Below, in pieces: positions 35,371-44,015 of a DNA stretch of 64,000 nucleotides; the first letter of the stretch is position 1; the number at the start of each line of letters is the position of its first letter. The position numbers were made by a program, and so were the translations under genes. The notes beneath the pieces are model-generated. The model had not been told where the DNA came from and made no database searches. It saw only the letters and a program-made list of their open reading frames with translations. This stretch comes from Pantoea sp. Ap-967 (GTDB lineage Bacteria; Pseudomonadota; Gammaproteobacteria; Pseudomonadales; Pseudomonadaceae): contig NZ_VWXK01000002.1 of NCBI RefSeq assembly GCF_011752565.1, positions 186,001 to 250,000 of the forward strand, given 5' to 3'.

Positions 35371-38300
35371 ATGGACAGATTAGCTTCGTCGCCCACCCTC
35401 GCCCGTAAATCCGTCACCATCGTCCCTGAATCGCGTTTTATGCAGAACTACCGGGTTGCCAGCGCCGTACATGGCGGCAGTTCGGCCTCTGCCATCAGCA
35501 ACGGACGTGGCGATGTGGAATTGTTCACCAGCGGTAGCGATACCCAGGTATGGAACATTTACCCCGACTCACAGAGTGCCACGGCCAACAGCGCGACGCT
35601 CACAGGGCTCACCGGTGAAGTGATCGCCAGCGGCTTGACGCCCAGTGGCGATATTGCGTTGTTCGCAGCCCAAGGAACCAACCTGTTGTACTGCGTGGAG
35701 CAGCCAGCCTCGGCCAGCCGTTGGTCGGCGGTGAAGATGATCGATGTGCCTCTGCCATCCAATGCCATACGCATTGCTCGCATCACCACGGCACGTATCG
35801 CCGGCAAGCTGTACATCGGCGTGTTGGTCGAGGCCAAGGGCATGGTCGGCACGCTCTACAACTTCAGCTGGGGAGTGTGGGACAGCAGGCCGCCGACCTC
35901 GCTCAACGGCACGACCCTCCAATTGCAGACGTTGAATGCGGTGTGGACCGGCAACAGTGACAGCAACGTGGCGTTTTCAGTGTTCGATACTGTGATTCTC
36001 GAGTACACCCTCAGCACCCATGAGCTCAACCGCCCAGCCATCGCCGCCAACTTCCGCAGCCTCGATGTAGCGGCAGCCAGCGATCAGCTCGGCAACACCC
36101 AGGTGGTGGCCATTCTGGCCGATGGCAACGCCTATTGCCTGGTCGGGGGTGGCAACAAGCCGTACAGCTGGGCACAACTGACCACTGCGTCCTCTTTCAA
36201 GCAAGTTGCCATTCTGCCATCACGGCCGGCATTGGACATGCTCTTGCTGGGGGTCGACAACACCTTGTACCACGCCAGCCAGAATGCTCCGTCAGCCACC
36301 GGCTGGGGAGAACCGACGCCAGTCTATCGAGGCGTGCAGGCGTTCCAGGCGGCGGTGCAGGATGGTGGCCTGGCGGTGTTCGCCATCCAGGCGCAGCAGA
36401 ACACGGTCACCCAGCTCAGCCGCGAAAGCCTCAGTGGCAACTGGACGATCGCCGCGTTGCAAGTGCAAGCGGCGGGCAGTATCGAAGACTTTGCTTCATA
36501 CAGCACCGACGTCACACTGTACAGCGAGGCGGGCACTCCACTGGCTGCAACCCCAGTGGAGGTCTGGACCGAGGAACCGTCGCGGTTGGCCATCAACGGT
36601 GGCGTCTACTACGTCACACCGCGTCGTCCGGTGCGTCTGTTGACCAACAGTGCCGGGGTGCTGTCGATTGCGCAGCAGATCAATGCACTAGGAGCCCCAG
36701 CCATCCTGTTGGCGGTGCCCTCGCTGATGTCGCCCGGCGAGCGTATCGAGTTGCGCCAGGACGCCGAGGTGCAGGACCGGCTCAGCGTCACCAACGGTAA
36801 TGAACTGTTGGGGGCCAAGCTGGCCAGCGGTGCGCCCTTGCTGCGCGATCAGTACCACACACAGGCGACCGCCGATGCAGTGGCAGAAGCAGTCAGCCGC
36901 AGCATGAGCCTGGCCAGCCCGGCCTACTTCAAAGGGACTACGACGACGCCCTATACCGACCCGCGCCGCCCTCGCGCCGGTGTTTCACTGCGCCGCAGCG
37001 CCGACGTCGGCGTACGCTCGCTCGAACTCGCGCAAGTGCCCGAACAGCACTGGCATCTGAGTGTGCGCAATGGCCAGGTGCAGTTCAACGACCTGTCCGC
37101 CGATGCAGCTTCCGGGCTGTTGATGGCCTTGAGCAGCAGTGCATTGTCGGCCGGTTGGTTCAGCTGGCTGACCGACATCGGCGACTTCATCTCTGGGGTC
37201 GCGCAAGGTCTCATCGAAGTCGTCGATTATGTGGTGACCACCGTCAGCGCGGGCATCCGGGCGGCATTTCATTTCATCGTGGATGGCGTCACTTATCTGT
37301 TTGAAACCCTGGTGGACACCGTGGAAAAGGCATTCGACCTGGTCGAGGCCGTGTTCTCGGCGGTGAAGGTGTTCTTCCAAGAGCTCTATGAGTGGCTGGC
37401 ATTTCTCTTCAACTGGGGCGATATGCTGCGAACCCATGAGGCCATAGCGCATATCGTCAACAGCGGTTTCGACTTTCTGGTCGGCGCCACCGGCGGCATC
37501 CAGCGCATTATCGATGGAGGTATCGACACCTTGCAGCGCCAGTTGCAGCAATGGTTCGCCGAGGCGCGCACGACCATCGCCGGTGACTACAGCCTGGGCG
37601 GCTACGAGCGGGCCAACACCCCTGATGATCCGGAAACCTCCAGAGCGGTGGCCAACAACATCGTCTACAACGGGCTGCTCAACAATGCCTCGGCGGCGCA
37701 TTCGAGCATGGCTGCCACTGCGTTGCTGAGCGTTGCTGACGGGCCGTTCAGCCAGTTCATGGACGAGCTGACGCGGCTGGCCGACTTCACCGAGTCGTCC
37801 CAGGCGTTCGCCCAGGCTCTGGCCTACCTGCAAGACCTGGGCTCAGCGCCGGACGAGATTTTCCGAAAGCTGCTGGCGGCCTTGATGAGCGTGGTCGAAG
37901 GGGTGCTACAGGCGGTGCTGTCCGGTGTGCAGGCGGTGATCGATGCGCTGCTGAAAACCGTCGCGACGCTGATCGCCGGCCTAAAGCAGCTGATGAATGC
38001 GAAGTGGAACATTCCCTTTGTCAGTGACTTATACCGCTTTATCACCAACGGCTCGGACCTGACCACGCTGGACTTGATGGCGCTGGTACTGGCGGTACCC
38101 GGCACAATCCTGTTCAAGGTGATGCAGAAAACCGCGCCATTCCCGGATCAGGCCAGCGTGTCGCGCTTCAAGGAGGCCTTCACTGCCGATGTACTGCTCA
38201 CCGCAAGCGGGCTCAAGCCGGCTGGCCGGCAACAAGCGAAGCAAACCGTTCAGGCCGAGCAGGCATGGAGCGGTTGCCTGCCGCGAGACCTGGCACTGGT

Positions 38301-38895
38301 GACCGGAACCTTGGGTTCGGTTGCCTACTTCTTCTACGGCGGCCTCACGGCCCTGGGTGACGCGTTGCCGCCGGAATCCGGGCCGCCTGAGATCGTCGCC
38401 TATGCCGCGTTGGGCCTGGAGACGGCGGCGCAGTTGTGCAGTTGCCCCTGGATCTTCTCCAGCGGCGCACCTGGATGTGCCACCGCCGATGGTGCCGGCC
38501 GGATTCTGTGGCTCTACACCTGCCTGGGCGTACTGCTCGATGGAGTGTTCGTGTTCCAGGCCCACAAGATGCCGGAAAACCGCGAAGATATTGGCGTGAT
38601 GACCACCTTCGTTTATGGCCTGGGCCACCTGGCCTTGGCTATTCGGCCTTCAGTTGGGCAAAGCGGCGAGACGGTGGCGTTGAACATCGTGCCGTGCCTG
38701 CCGGAAGTGTGTAAACCACTGCGTCTGAAACGCGTGGTGCTCAGTACCAAAGGGTTCTCGTTGCTGGGCCAAGCGGCCCTGGATGCAATCTGTTACACCT
38801 CGGCCACGGTCCTCAACATGGTCTCGGTGTCTGCTGCAACTCGACCTGCGCTCGCCGACGCCAGTGCCCTGGGCACCGGCACCCGTTCGTTGTAG
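35371..38895 (+). CDS. very large protein: beta-repeat N-half, membrane-active-like helical C-half; unknown system
   Basis: A 1174-residue protein with no signal peptide. Residues about 30-390 show six or seven loosely repeated beta units (e.g. DVELFTSGSDTQVWNIY, DIALFAAQGTNLLYC, LDMLLLGVDNTLYHAS), suggesting a propeller or lectin-like domain. Residues 395-480 resemble an Ig-like domain. From about 590 to 780 there are amphipathic and hydrophobic helices (WFSWLTDIGDFISGVAQGLI, VVDYVVTTVSAGIRAAF), a second helical stretch near 840-930, and four probable membrane helices in the last 200 residues. I recognise no named family. GGAG lies six bases before the ATG; an in-frame TTG at 35359 is rejected. 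It is followed at short distance by two paralogous genes. A toxin, pore-former or surface assembly is conceivable, but not shown. Confidence 0.8.
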   Translation: MDRLASSPTLARKSVTIVPESRFMQNYRVASAVHGGSSASAISNGRGDVELFTSGSDTQVWNIYPDSQSATANSATLTGLTGEVIASGLTPSGDIALFAAQGTNLLYCVEQPASASRWSAVKMIDVPLPSNAIRIARITTARIAGKLYIGVLVEAKGMVGTLYNFSWGVWDSRPPTSLNGTTLQLQTLNAVWTGNSDSNVAFSVFDTVILEYTLSTHELNRPAIAANFRSLDVAAASDQLGNTQVVAILADGNAYCLVGGGNKPYSWAQLTTASSFKQVAILPSRPALDMLLLGVDNTLYHASQNAPSATGWGEPTPVYRGVQAFQAAVQDGGLAVFAIQAQQNTVTQLSRESLSGNWTIAALQVQAAGSIEDFASYSTDVTLYSEAGTPLAATPVEVWTEEPSRLAINGGVYYVTPRRPVRLLTNSAGVLSIAQQINALGAPAILLAVPSLMSPGERIELRQDAEVQDRLSVTNGNELLGAKLASGAPLLRDQYHTQATADAVAEAVSRSMSLASPAYFKGTTTTPYTDPRRPRAGVSLRRSADVGVRSLELAQVPEQHWHLSVRNGQVQFNDLSADAASGLLMALSSSALSAGWFSWLTDIGDFISGVAQGLIEVVDYVVTTVSAGIRAAFHFIVDGVTYLFETLVDTVEKAFDLVEAVFSAVKVFFQELYEWLAFLFNWGDMLRTHEAIAHIVNSGFDFLVGATGGIQRIIDGGIDTLQRQLQQWFAEARTTIAGDYSLGGYERANTPDDPETSRAVANNIVYNGLLNNASAAHSSMAATALLSVADGPFSQFMDELTRLADFTESSQAFAQALAYLQDLGSAPDEIFRKLLAALMSVVEGVLQAVLSGVQAVIDALLKTVATLIAGLKQLMNAKWNIPFVSDLYRFITNGSDLTTLDLMALVLAVPGTILFKVMQKTAPFPDQASVSRFKEAFTADVLLTASGLKPAGRQQAKQTVQAEQAWSGCLPRDLALVTGTLGSVAYFFYGGLTALGDALPPESGPPEIVAYAALGLETAAQLCSCPWIFSSGAPGCATADGAGRILWLYTCLGVLLDGVFVFQAHKMPENREDIGVMTTFVYGLGHLALAIRPSVGQSGETVALNIVPCLPEVCKPLRLKRVVLSTKGFSLLGQAALDAICYTSATVLNMVSVSAATRPALADASALGTGTRSL

Positions 38896-38913
38896 TCAAA
38901 AAGGAGTTTGGCA

Positions 38914-40077
38914 ATGTTGACAGTCACCAAGAATCCCCCCGTGGTCGGCCATGGCCAGGTACTGCGCGGTCCCGTCGCACAGGCGTCGAGCCGGGAGGCC
39001 CTGCTGGCCGGTACCTACGACAAGGGCATCTATCTGCGCCCCAACTTAAGCAACGGCGGCAAGATACCAGCCACTTCGCCGCTGTCGGCCTCGCCCGACA
39101 TCTGGATCGCTGGTACCCAGCCGGTGAAGGACTTCCGCAATGCGTTGGCCACTAGCGGCAGCTACGCCTCCCAGTCCCCGGGCACCATCACCCAGGGCAC
39201 GCCCAACTACATTTACGTGCGTGGGTGCAATGGCGCGGCGGTCAGCAGCACCACCAAGGTGCAGTTGTACGGTGTGCCGTGCGCGTCCATCCAGTGGCCC
39301 AGCGAGTGGGCCAAGTACGGTATTCCCACCGACCGCGACCATCCGGATGGCACGCAGCCTTACTACGACTCATCCATCGTCAACCTGGCGTCGTCAGGCA
39401 TCGGTGTGGCGGCCGATACCTTTGTCTGGAGCAACCCGCAGCCGCCAACTGGAGGGAGTGACCACTACTGCTTCATTACCTGGATGAACAACGCAGGTAA
39501 CCCGTTCCCGGATGTATTCTCGCAGTTGGATATGTCGGCACTGGTGACCAACAACCTGCAGTTCGGCTGGCGCAACGTGTCGATGCAGTCCGGCCGCTCG
39601 CCTACCCGCCAGATGAGTTCGCAGTTGATCATCCCCAGCGACGTGACAGCAGGCAGCCGTGAGTACTCGCTGCAAATCACCAACATGGGCTTCCCGGAAA
39701 GCGGCTGGACCCTGTCACTCAGTTGCAGCCAGTTGGATTCCAAGGGCAACCCGATCACCATCAACAACGTCGCCATGCCGGCCGTAGGTCACTTCGTGGG
39801 TGTGCGTTGCACCTTGTCGCCAGGATACAGCGCGCTGCTCACCCTCAACTTGTACCAGAACAACGGACCCGCTTCGCAGCCGGGTGCGGCGATCGACATC
39901 ACTCCGTCCTACTTCTCCGACGGCACGGCGCTGGAGTTGCAGGAGGCACTGGACCGCGGGTTGGTGGACTTTGCCTTGTCCCATGCCCTGCACCGGGCAT
40001 TTGCCGCCACCGAGGTCGCCGACATTCGCCCGCGCCCCGTGGTATCGCTGGGCGCCGACGGGCTGCAGATCATTTGA
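38914..40077 (+). CDS. cassette protein B, 387 aa, paralog of cassette protein C
   Basis: A beta-rich, low-charge protein of 387 residues without signal peptide or transmembrane helix. Landmarks shared in the same order with the next gene: IYLRPNLSNGG, SPDIWIAG, PNYIYVRGCNGA, TFVWSNPQPP, MSSQLIIPSDV, and a C-terminal helix (ELQEALDRGLVDFALSHALH). The central repeats suggest two beta-sandwich domains. AAGGAG seven bases before the ATG at 38914. It lies 18 bases after the large gene, so is co-transcribed. No known family recognised. Confidence 0.8.
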   Translation: MLTVTKNPPVVGHGQVLRGPVAQASSREALLAGTYDKGIYLRPNLSNGGKIPATSPLSASPDIWIAGTQPVKDFRNALATSGSYASQSPGTITQGTPNYIYVRGCNGAAVSSTTKVQLYGVPCASIQWPSEWAKYGIPTDRDHPDGTQPYYDSSIVNLASSGIGVAADTFVWSNPQPPTGGSDHYCFITWMNNAGNPFPDVFSQLDMSALVTNNLQFGWRNVSMQSGRSPTRQMSSQLIIPSDVTAGSREYSLQITNMGFPESGWTLSLSCSQLDSKGNPITINNVAMPAVGHFVGVRCTLSPGYSALLTLNLYQNNGPASQPGAAIDITPSYFSDGTALELQEALDRGLVDFALSHALHRAFAATEVADIRPRPVVSLGADGLQII

Positions 40078-40099
40078 TGCTCACAGGGAGTGAAAGGTC

Positions 40100-41146
40100 A
40101 TGAGTCAAACAGTCGTCAACTTGTTCAGTAGCAGCCAGGCTGCCACTGAAACACTGTACCTTCGTAACAACCTGGCCTCCACCGGCAGTGTACCGTTCAA
40201 GGGAACGCTGGGGCTGTGCCCCGATATCATTCAAAGCCCGCAACCGGTGCCCGATGCGCAGAATGCGTTGAGCACGGTTAGCAGCTGGGAACAGGCCTAT
40301 AACGTTCAACCGCAGGCCGCCGTGCCTAATTACTACTACCTGCGCGGCATGAACGGAGGCAGCGAAGCTGACAGCAACGGGTTTTCCTTGTATTACGCGC
40401 CCGCACAGGTGCTGCTGCTGCCCGCGACCTTCCGCGGCCATGCGCTGAGCACCGCCGCGGGCCTGGAAGTCACACCGGTCAACGCACCTGCCGGGCATAT
40501 CGGGGTAGGCCAGGCCCCCTTCGTCTGGACACCGTCACCTCCGCCGGCCGACAGCTATTTCAACCTGATCGCCCAGGTCAACGCCGCTGCCCAGCCCGAC
40601 CCGCTGCCGGTGGTGCGAGACTGGCTCGACCTGGCCAAGCTGATCGGTCAGACCCCGACCCTGGGCATCCGTACCCAGGCGCTGGTACGTGGCAACCAGT
40701 GGGTGCGCCGTCAGCAACTGACGGTACCGGCAAGCTTCACCAGTTCGCCGATCACTATCACCCTGGCGGCCCAGGGCCTGGCCGGCACCCGCGTGTGCCT
40801 ACTATGCGATACGGTCACACCGTTGCAAGTACCGGTGATGCTGGGGCCGCTAACCCTGGGCGCCGATGGCAGCCAGACCGGGGCCACGTTCGTGTTGCCT
40901 GCGGGGTACTCGGCCAACCTCGCCGTGCAGTTCTGGAATCCGGACAACCAGCCGGTCGCGGCCGGTTCGAGCCTATCGGTGACCTTTGGCTATTCGATCA
41001 ACCCAGGGGCCGAACTAGACCGTGCCATCGCCGAGAACCTGGTCAACCATCACTATCAGGAAATCGTGGGTGAAAGCGCCACGGCCGCCATCAAACCCAA
41101 GGCGATGGCTATCGTCAGCCAGATGACATTTACCTTCGACGCCTGA
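40100..41146 (+). CDS. cassette protein C, 348 aa, paralog of cassette protein B
   Basis: A 348-residue protein aligning along its length with cassette protein B: LYLRNNLASTG, CPDIIQS, PNYYYLRGMNGG, PFVWTPSPPP, RRQQLTVPAS and a C-terminal helix (ELDRAIAENLVNHHYQEIVG). It lacks signal peptide and membrane segments. It starts 22 bases after gene B with GGGAG upstream. The two probably arose by tandem duplication and may form a heteromeric complex with each other or with the large protein; that is inference. Confidence 0.8.
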   Translation: MSQTVVNLFSSSQAATETLYLRNNLASTGSVPFKGTLGLCPDIIQSPQPVPDAQNALSTVSSWEQAYNVQPQAAVPNYYYLRGMNGGSEADSNGFSLYYAPAQVLLLPATFRGHALSTAAGLEVTPVNAPAGHIGVGQAPFVWTPSPPPADSYFNLIAQVNAAAQPDPLPVVRDWLDLAKLIGQTPTLGIRTQALVRGNQWVRRQQLTVPASFTSSPITITLAAQGLAGTRVCLLCDTVTPLQVPVMLGPLTLGADGSQTGATFVLPAGYSANLAVQFWNPDNQPVAAGSSLSVTFGYSINPGAELDRAIAENLVNHHYQEIVGESATAAIKPKAMAIVSQMTFTFDA

Positions 41147-41157
41147 TCCGGGCTGCC

Positions 41158-41187
41158 GCGCTCTGTGTTCAGGAGGACACAGAGCGC
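41158..41187. terminator. hairpin closing the three-gene cassette
   Basis: GCGCTCTGTGT and ACACAGAGCGC form a perfect 11-bp stem with an 8-base loop, between the convergent cassette and OprB genes. No T tract. Confidence 0.65.
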
Positions 41188-41237
41188 CTTCGGTTGGTTC
41201 AGTTACACCGTTTTCCGGGTTCTGCTCAGGATGGCGA

Positions 41238-42563
41238 TCAGAATGTCGCCTGTACCTTCAACCCGCCGACCCAGGCATCGTCCACCTGCCTCACCCCACC
41301 TGGGTGTCGGACGAATTGCAGGTTCGGCCTCACCATCAGCCAGTCGGCCAGGTGAATACCGTAGTTGAGCTCGGCGTTGTACTCGGTTTGCTGCACCGGC
41401 AGGTAGCCCGGGTCATCGTAATCCTCGACACCATTGGTCAAATTGGTCAGCGCCGCATTCTTGCGGTATGCCGGATTCACATGCACCTCGGAAACCGCCA
41501 GGCCGATGTCATCCTGCGGGCGTGCAGCGAACAACCCCTTGTACACCGCGCCGACCGACACATAGTGGTCGACCTTGCTGGTCTTCTTGTCATGCACCGT
41601 GGCCATGGCGAACAGGCTCAATCCGCGTGACGCATCGCTTGCCTGGCGAGTGACCTGCTGCATCGCCCCCAGCCACACGCCGTGCTTGCTCGAGGCACTG
41701 CGATAAGCCGCGCCACTGATCACGGCCGGCTGACCGTTGCTGTCCTTGAGCACATCCTTGGCATCGGAGGTGCTGTAGTAATAGCCGGCGCGGTACTCAC
41801 CCGGCAGGCCGCCGATACGCGGCTGCCATACCAGTTCGACCGGCAGGACCGCGCCTTCGGTGCCGCTGCCACTGAGCTTGAAGCCGTTGTCGTTCTGGGT
41901 GTTGGACGGGTTCTGTTCGTATGCACCGATTTGCGCGAACAGCTCGGGGGTGAGCGGGTACTTGACCCGCAGCGCCCATTGGGTGATCGGCCAGTTGTAC
42001 CAGATGCCACCCCAGTTGCCGACCTGCGAGCCGCAGAAGGTCAGGTTCTGGAAGTTGCAATCAAAACTGTTGAAATCCTCGCCTTCGCCAAAGCGACCAG
42101 CCTTGATGTCCAGCCGTCGGTCGAAGAACGCCTGCTGGTAGTACAGCTGGGTCATGCGCCAGTGCGAGCCGCGCCCCCAAACTTCCTGGGACGAGCTAAG
42201 GGTGCCGACACGCGGATCACCGACGCGATCGTTGGAGATGTTGTCGCCGTTGCGATCAGCCACGGTCAGCTGAAAGCGAGCGTCGTGCCAGCCGAGCAGC
42301 TTCTGCAGGTCGACGCGGGCGCCGAGCGAGTACTGGTCGCTGTAGCTGGCGCTGCGGTCGTTGTTGTAGCCGCCGCTGAGGTTGGCGCCGATTTCGCCGA
42401 CGTAGGCGAATTCGAAGTCGATACCTTGTTGGGCCAGGGTGCTGCGGGCGCCGTTCCAGTCGCCGAGAGCCCAGGGGGAATTGCTGGCGAACGGTTCAGC
42501 GGCGTGGGCCGATTGAGCACAGGCCATGGCGACCAATAGAGCGCTGTATGGGAAGGTATGCAT
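41238..42563 (-). CDS. OprB family carbohydrate-selective porin
   Basis: An outer-membrane porin of 441 residues with a signal peptide (MHTFPYSALLVAMACAQSAHA). The OprB layout is clear: WALGDWNGARSTLAQQGIDFEFAYVGE at the N terminus, repeated beta strands, and a terminal Phe (GGLKVQATF). It lies downstream of the first dehydrogenase operon, separated by a REP pair, and probably admits the sugar that the complex oxidises. The upstream in-frame extension crosses the REP pair and is not coding. Confidence 0.9.
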   Translation of the reverse strand: MHTFPYSALLVAMACAQSAHAAEPFASNSPWALGDWNGARSTLAQQGIDFEFAYVGEIGANLSGGYNNDRSASYSDQYSLGARVDLQKLLGWHDARFQLTVADRNGDNISNDRVGDPRVGTLSSSQEVWGRGSHWRMTQLYYQQAFFDRRLDIKAGRFGEGEDFNSFDCNFQNLTFCGSQVGNWGGIWYNWPITQWALRVKYPLTPELFAQIGAYEQNPSNTQNDNGFKLSGSGTEGAVLPVELVWQPRIGGLPGEYRAGYYYSTSDAKDVLKDSNGQPAVISGAAYRSASSKHGVWLGAMQQVTRQASDASRGLSLFAMATVHDKKTSKVDHYVSVGAVYKGLFAARPQDDIGLAVSEVHVNPAYRKNAALTNLTNGVEDYDDPGYLPVQQTEYNAELNYGIHLADWLMVRPNLQFVRHPGGVRQVDDAWVGGLKVQATF

Positions 42564-42590
42564 GGTGTTCTCTTTGTTATTTGATAATGG

Positions 42591-42683
42591 CCTGTGCCGG
42601 CCCTTTCGCGGGGCAAGCCCGCTCCTACAGGTTGCAGGATTCCCTGTAGGAGCGGGCTTGCCCCGCGAAGAGGCCGGCACAGG
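42591..42683. repeat. REP pair (REPIN) of the P. putida type
   Basis: Two inverted 41-base units: CCTGTGCCGGCC then CGCGGGGCAAGCCCGCTCC and TACAGG, with the complement after an 11-base spacer. CGGGCTTGCCCCGCGAA next to GTAGGAGC is the common putida REP motif. The pair sits between oprB and the cytochrome gene and could form an mRNA-stabilising or attenuating hairpin. Confidence 0.85.
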
Positions 42684-42687
42684 TCGA

Positions 42688-44007
42688 TTACTGAACGCTG
42701 GCGCGCATCTGTGCCGGCAAATCGAGCTGCTTGCGCATCTTCGCCACCTCCTCTGCCGTAACAGCCGGCGCACTGTTGCCCCAGCTGTTGCGCGCAAAGG
42801 TCAGAATGTCGGCAATCTCGGCATCGCTGAGCTTCCAGTCGAACGCCGGCATCCCCGCCCCGGTGACGTAGGTATGGGTATGCACCGCCCGCGCCCCACC
42901 CAGCACCACACTGGTCAGGGTGTCGGTGTTCGCCGCAAGGATCGCCTTGTTCCCGGCAAAGCCGGTGATCATATGGCTTACACCCTCGCCCGCCGTGCCG
43001 TGACAGGCCGAACAATGCACCTCGTAACCCTGGCCGCCACGCTGCATACCGGCATCGTTACCGGCCAGCGCGGCCGGTGCTGGCTGCGGGTTGCCGGGCA
43101 ACGACTTGAGGTATACCGCAATGGCACGCAGGTCCTGGTCGGTCAGGTGCTGAGTGGAGTTCTCGATCGCCTCGGCCATCGGCCCGCTGGCCACGGCAAT
43201 GCCATCGCTACCGGTCTTCAGGTAGTCGACGATCTGCTCGACACTGCTGTCGCCCAGGCCCTGGTGCGGGTCGTTGGTGATGTTCGGCACGAACCAGGTG
43301 CCGACGAGGCCACCTTGCAGTGCCTGGGCAGCGATGGGTCCACCCAGGGCATTGCGTGGGCTGTGGCAGGCGGCGCAGTGGCCGGCGCCATCGACCAGGT
43401 AACGGCCACGGTTCCACTCAGGGCTTTGCGCCGGGTCAGGGGCATACGACGTGTTGTCGAAGAACATCCAGTTCCAACCCGCCATCAGCAGGCGCTGGTT
43501 GAACGGAAAGTTCATGCCGGCCAGTTCGTCGACCTTGTGCGCCTTCGGCTCGAGCGTACTGAAGAACGCCCACAGCGCGCGCAGGTCGTCATCGCTCATG
43601 CGCGTGTAGTCGGTGTACGGCATGGCCGGGAACAACAGGCCATGGCGCCCCTGGCCCTGGCGCACGGCGTTGAAGAAGTCGCGCTGGGTGTAGTTGCCGA
43701 TGCCAGTTTCACGGTCGGGGGTGATGTTCGACGACTGAATGTCACCAAACGGCGTGCCAATCACGTAACCACCGGCAAAGTCACCGCTTTTGGCCGTGTG
43801 ACAGGCCGCGCAGTCGGCGCCGCGCATCACGTACTCGCCCTGCTTGATCAGTACCGCGTCGGTAGACTTGAAGTCGCTCAAGCGCACGCTGTCATCGGCC
43901 ACCTGCGAGCGCGCGGTGGAGTTGGCCTGGATCACCAGGCCGAGCATCACAGCGCCGGCCAGGGCCACCACGCCACCGCCGATCAGGGCGGTTTTCTTGC
44001 TTATCAT
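42688..44007 (-). CDS. tri-haem cytochrome c subunit of gluconate-dehydrogenase-like complex I
   Basis: The electron-transfer subunit (439 residues) passing electrons from the flavoprotein to quinone. Three CxxCH haem motifs: ADCAACHTAK, HCAACHSPRN and HCSACHGTAG, with distal Met in GAGMPAFDWKL. An N-terminal hydrophobic segment (TALIGGGVVALAGAVMLGLV) exports and anchors it. The ATG at 44007 has GAGG upstream; a GTG at 44019 lies inside the GMC gene. It is the third gene of a gamma-GMC-cytochrome operon with a second copy at 57798. Confidence 0.92.
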   Translation of the reverse strand: MISKKTALIGGGVVALAGAVMLGLVIQANSTARSQVADDSVRLSDFKSTDAVLIKQGEYVMRGADCAACHTAKSGDFAGGYVIGTPFGDIQSSNITPDRETGIGNYTQRDFFNAVRQGQGRHGLLFPAMPYTDYTRMSDDDLRALWAFFSTLEPKAHKVDELAGMNFPFNQRLLMAGWNWMFFDNTSYAPDPAQSPEWNRGRYLVDGAGHCAACHSPRNALGGPIAAQALQGGLVGTWFVPNITNDPHQGLGDSSVEQIVDYLKTGSDGIAVASGPMAEAIENSTQHLTDQDLRAIAVYLKSLPGNPQPAPAALAGNDAGMQRGGQGYEVHCSACHGTAGEGVSHMITGFAGNKAILAANTDTLTSVVLGGARAVHTHTYVTGAGMPAFDWKLSDAEIADILTFARNSWGNSAPAVTAEEVAKMRKQLDLPAQMRASVQ

Positions 44008-44015
44008 GGCAGGCC

